Shown here one piece after another: positions 30,647-31,832 of a DNA stretch of 31,832 nucleotides. Source of the stretch: JAMXLO01 sp041487355 (lineage in GTDB: Bacteria; Pseudomonadota; Alphaproteobacteria; Acetobacterales; Acetobacteraceae); NCBI GenBank assembly GCA_041487355.1, contig JBGPND010000040.1:1-31832 (forward strand), in the 5' to 3' direction. How positions within the stretch are numbered: the stretch's first letter is position 1; each line of letters starts with the position of its first letter. The position numbers were made by a program, and so were the translations under genes. The notes under the pieces were generated by a model. The model was not told the origin of the DNA. It did not search any database and was given only the letters and a program-made list of their open reading frames with translations.

Positions 30647-31831
30647 ATGCCGAACTTCCTGCAGGCATTGCACGATGCAATCGTCTTTGGGCTCCATGTG
30701 GAGCGACGGTTCGAGCCTTTCTTCCGCCCGGCGGTCGACGCGGTGCTGCGCGAACCGCTGGCCAATGTCATCCAGTATCTGATCAACCGGAACCGCCGGG
30801 ATGAGGGACTGAAACTCGCCGAAGAGAAGCCGTTGCCAGGCGAAGAGGAGGCCCTGCAGGAGATCATCGACACGATGGCGGAGTATATGCGCCGGCATTG
30901 GCAGCCGGGGGATTATCAGCGGGCGGGCAATACCAAGACGCATGGCGTCGTCCGCGGCACGGTGACGATTCGCGATGATCTGCCGCAGCATTTGCGGCGT
31001 GGCGTGTTCGCCGAGCCGCGCAGCTACCGGGCCTGGGTGCGGTTCTCCGGCCCAGGTCCCGATCGGCCAACCGATATCGATGATGTCGGCTTCGTCAGCA
31101 TCGGCATCAAGCTGATGGGCGTGCCGGGTCCGAAGCTGCTCGATGACGAGAAATTCACGCAGGATTTCCTGGCGATCTGCACGCCAACGTTTGTCACGCC
31201 CACCGTGGTCGCCAACGCCAAGTTGCAGAAATGGATCCTGAAGGGGACGCCACTGTTCTATTTCACCGACCCACGCGATCCGCACATGTTGGACGGGCTG
31301 ATGCAGTCGCTGTGGAACAAGACGCAGAGCAACCCGCTGGGCGAGCGCTACTGGAGCTGCGTTCCCTATCTGCTCGGCGAGGGACAGGCGATGATGTACT
31401 CCGTCTATCCCCGCTCGCAGGTGTACCGGAAGATACCGCGCCTGCCGCTTACCCCGCCCGACAACTACCTGCGCGACAACATGGTGAAGACGCTGGCCGA
31501 GCAGGATGTCGAGTTCGACATCATGTTGCAGGCGCAGACCGACCCGTTTCGTATGCCAATCGAGGACGCCGCGGTGCGCTGGCCGGAGAAGCTTTCGCCG
31601 TTCATTCCCGCGGCGCGGCTGCACATCCCCCGTCAGGAGTTCGACTCGCCCGGGCAGCGTGCGTTCGCCAACAACCTGTCACTCAACCCCTGGCACTGCG
31701 TGCCGGAGCACCGTCCCCTGGGCAACCAGAGTCGGGCAAGGCGCCGGATGTACTGGGAGCTGTCGCAATTCCGTCAGCGGATGAACAGCACGCCGCACAT
31801 CGAGCCGACCGGCGACGAAGTGTTCGAATAG
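30647..31831 (+). CDS. Catalase-family haem protein (catalase-related, non-classical)
   Basis: 394 residues, complete, ending TAG at 31829. The catalase active-site histidine is H99 in NTKTHGVVRGTVTIRDDLP. WVRFSGPGPDRPTDIDDVGF matches the catalase VRFS block, and the proximal haem tyrosine is Y369 in SRARRRMYWELSQFR. It lacks the long N- and C-terminal arms and flavodoxin-like domain of true catalases. It belongs to the small catalase-related group that includes peroxidases and fatty-acid-hydroperoxide-converting enzymes such as allene oxide synthase. The ~75-residue helical N-terminus (FLQALHDAIVFGLHVERRF) may touch membranes. It is transcribed away from the DyP operon. Confidence 0.87.
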   Translation: MPNFLQALHDAIVFGLHVERRFEPFFRPAVDAVLREPLANVIQYLINRNRRDEGLKLAEEKPLPGEEEALQEIIDTMAEYMRRHWQPGDYQRAGNTKTHGVVRGTVTIRDDLPQHLRRGVFAEPRSYRAWVRFSGPGPDRPTDIDDVGFVSIGIKLMGVPGPKLLDDEKFTQDFLAICTPTFVTPTVVANAKLQKWILKGTPLFYFTDPRDPHMLDGLMQSLWNKTQSNPLGERYWSCVPYLLGEGQAMMYSVYPRSQVYRKIPRLPLTPPDNYLRDNMVKTLAEQDVEFDIMLQAQTDPFRMPIEDAAVRWPEKLSPFIPAARLHIPRQEFDSPGQRAFANNLSLNPWHCVPEHRPLGNQSRARRRMYWELSQFRQRMNSTPHIEPTGDEVFE

Positions 31832-31832
31832 G

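Noticed and set aside
28760..30782. Long plus-strand open frames over the DyP-linked membrane protein and small protein
   Set aside because: They are arginine/histidine-rich shadows; the minus-strand genes have ribosome sites, short gaps and regular motifs.

Overview
The window is GC-rich DNA from an alphaproteobacterium. The MucR/Ros regulator, the SsuABC-type transporter beside TauD-like genes, the sorbosone-dehydrogenase-type enzyme and the palindromic intergenic repeats suggest a member of the Rhodospirillales/Acetobacteraceae, but this placement is inference. Coding density is very high, no gap exceeds 300 bases, and I saw no RNA gene, CRISPR array or intact mobile element.

Region 1 (1-7350) is a pair of divergent catabolic/uptake operons. 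Leftward run an isopenicillin-N-synthase-like dioxygenase, a thiamine-diphosphate enzyme, a CoxG-like protein and the start of a GMC oxidoreductase. Rightward run a substrate-binding protein, an ABC ATPase, a permease and a TauD-type dioxygenase. A good sigma-70-like promoter sits in the divergent gap. Region 2 (7442-12480) holds a leftward operon (DapA-family lyase, MFS transporter, acyl-CoA-dehydrogenase-like flavoprotein monooxygenase, VOC protein). It diverges from a FucU-like mutarotase and a fuconolactonase-like amidohydrolase that has lost an internal block of about 80 residues. Region 3 (12481-15007) is a set of single genes: mucR-like regulator, arfB, a TauE/SafE permease and an RlpA-like protein. 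Region 4 (15070-18592) is a tight operon of a TPR protein, a PQQ-type sugar dehydrogenase and a lactonase-like amidohydrolase. After it come the decayed tail of a sugar ABC binding protein and an intact cyclic-nucleotide-type phosphodiesterase.

Region 5 (19884-21958) is a small signalling module: a membrane-anchored HATPase protein, an ECF-like sigma factor and a membrane anti-sigma factor. Both the ATPase and the sigma factor lack residues expected in their functional motifs. An SDR dehydrogenase follows on the other strand.

Region 6 (22846-31831) is the most unusual part, a redox island. It has an 826-residue exported di-haem cytochrome c, a GMC oxidoreductase, a DyP-type peroxidase, an unrecognised membrane protein with two copies of the same domain, a small unrecognised protein and a catalase-family haem protein. 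Two haem peroxidase-type enzymes, a flavin oxidoreductase and a c-type cytochrome side by side suggest a hydroperoxide- or lipid/terpenoid-oxidising pathway. The substrate cannot be read from the sequence.
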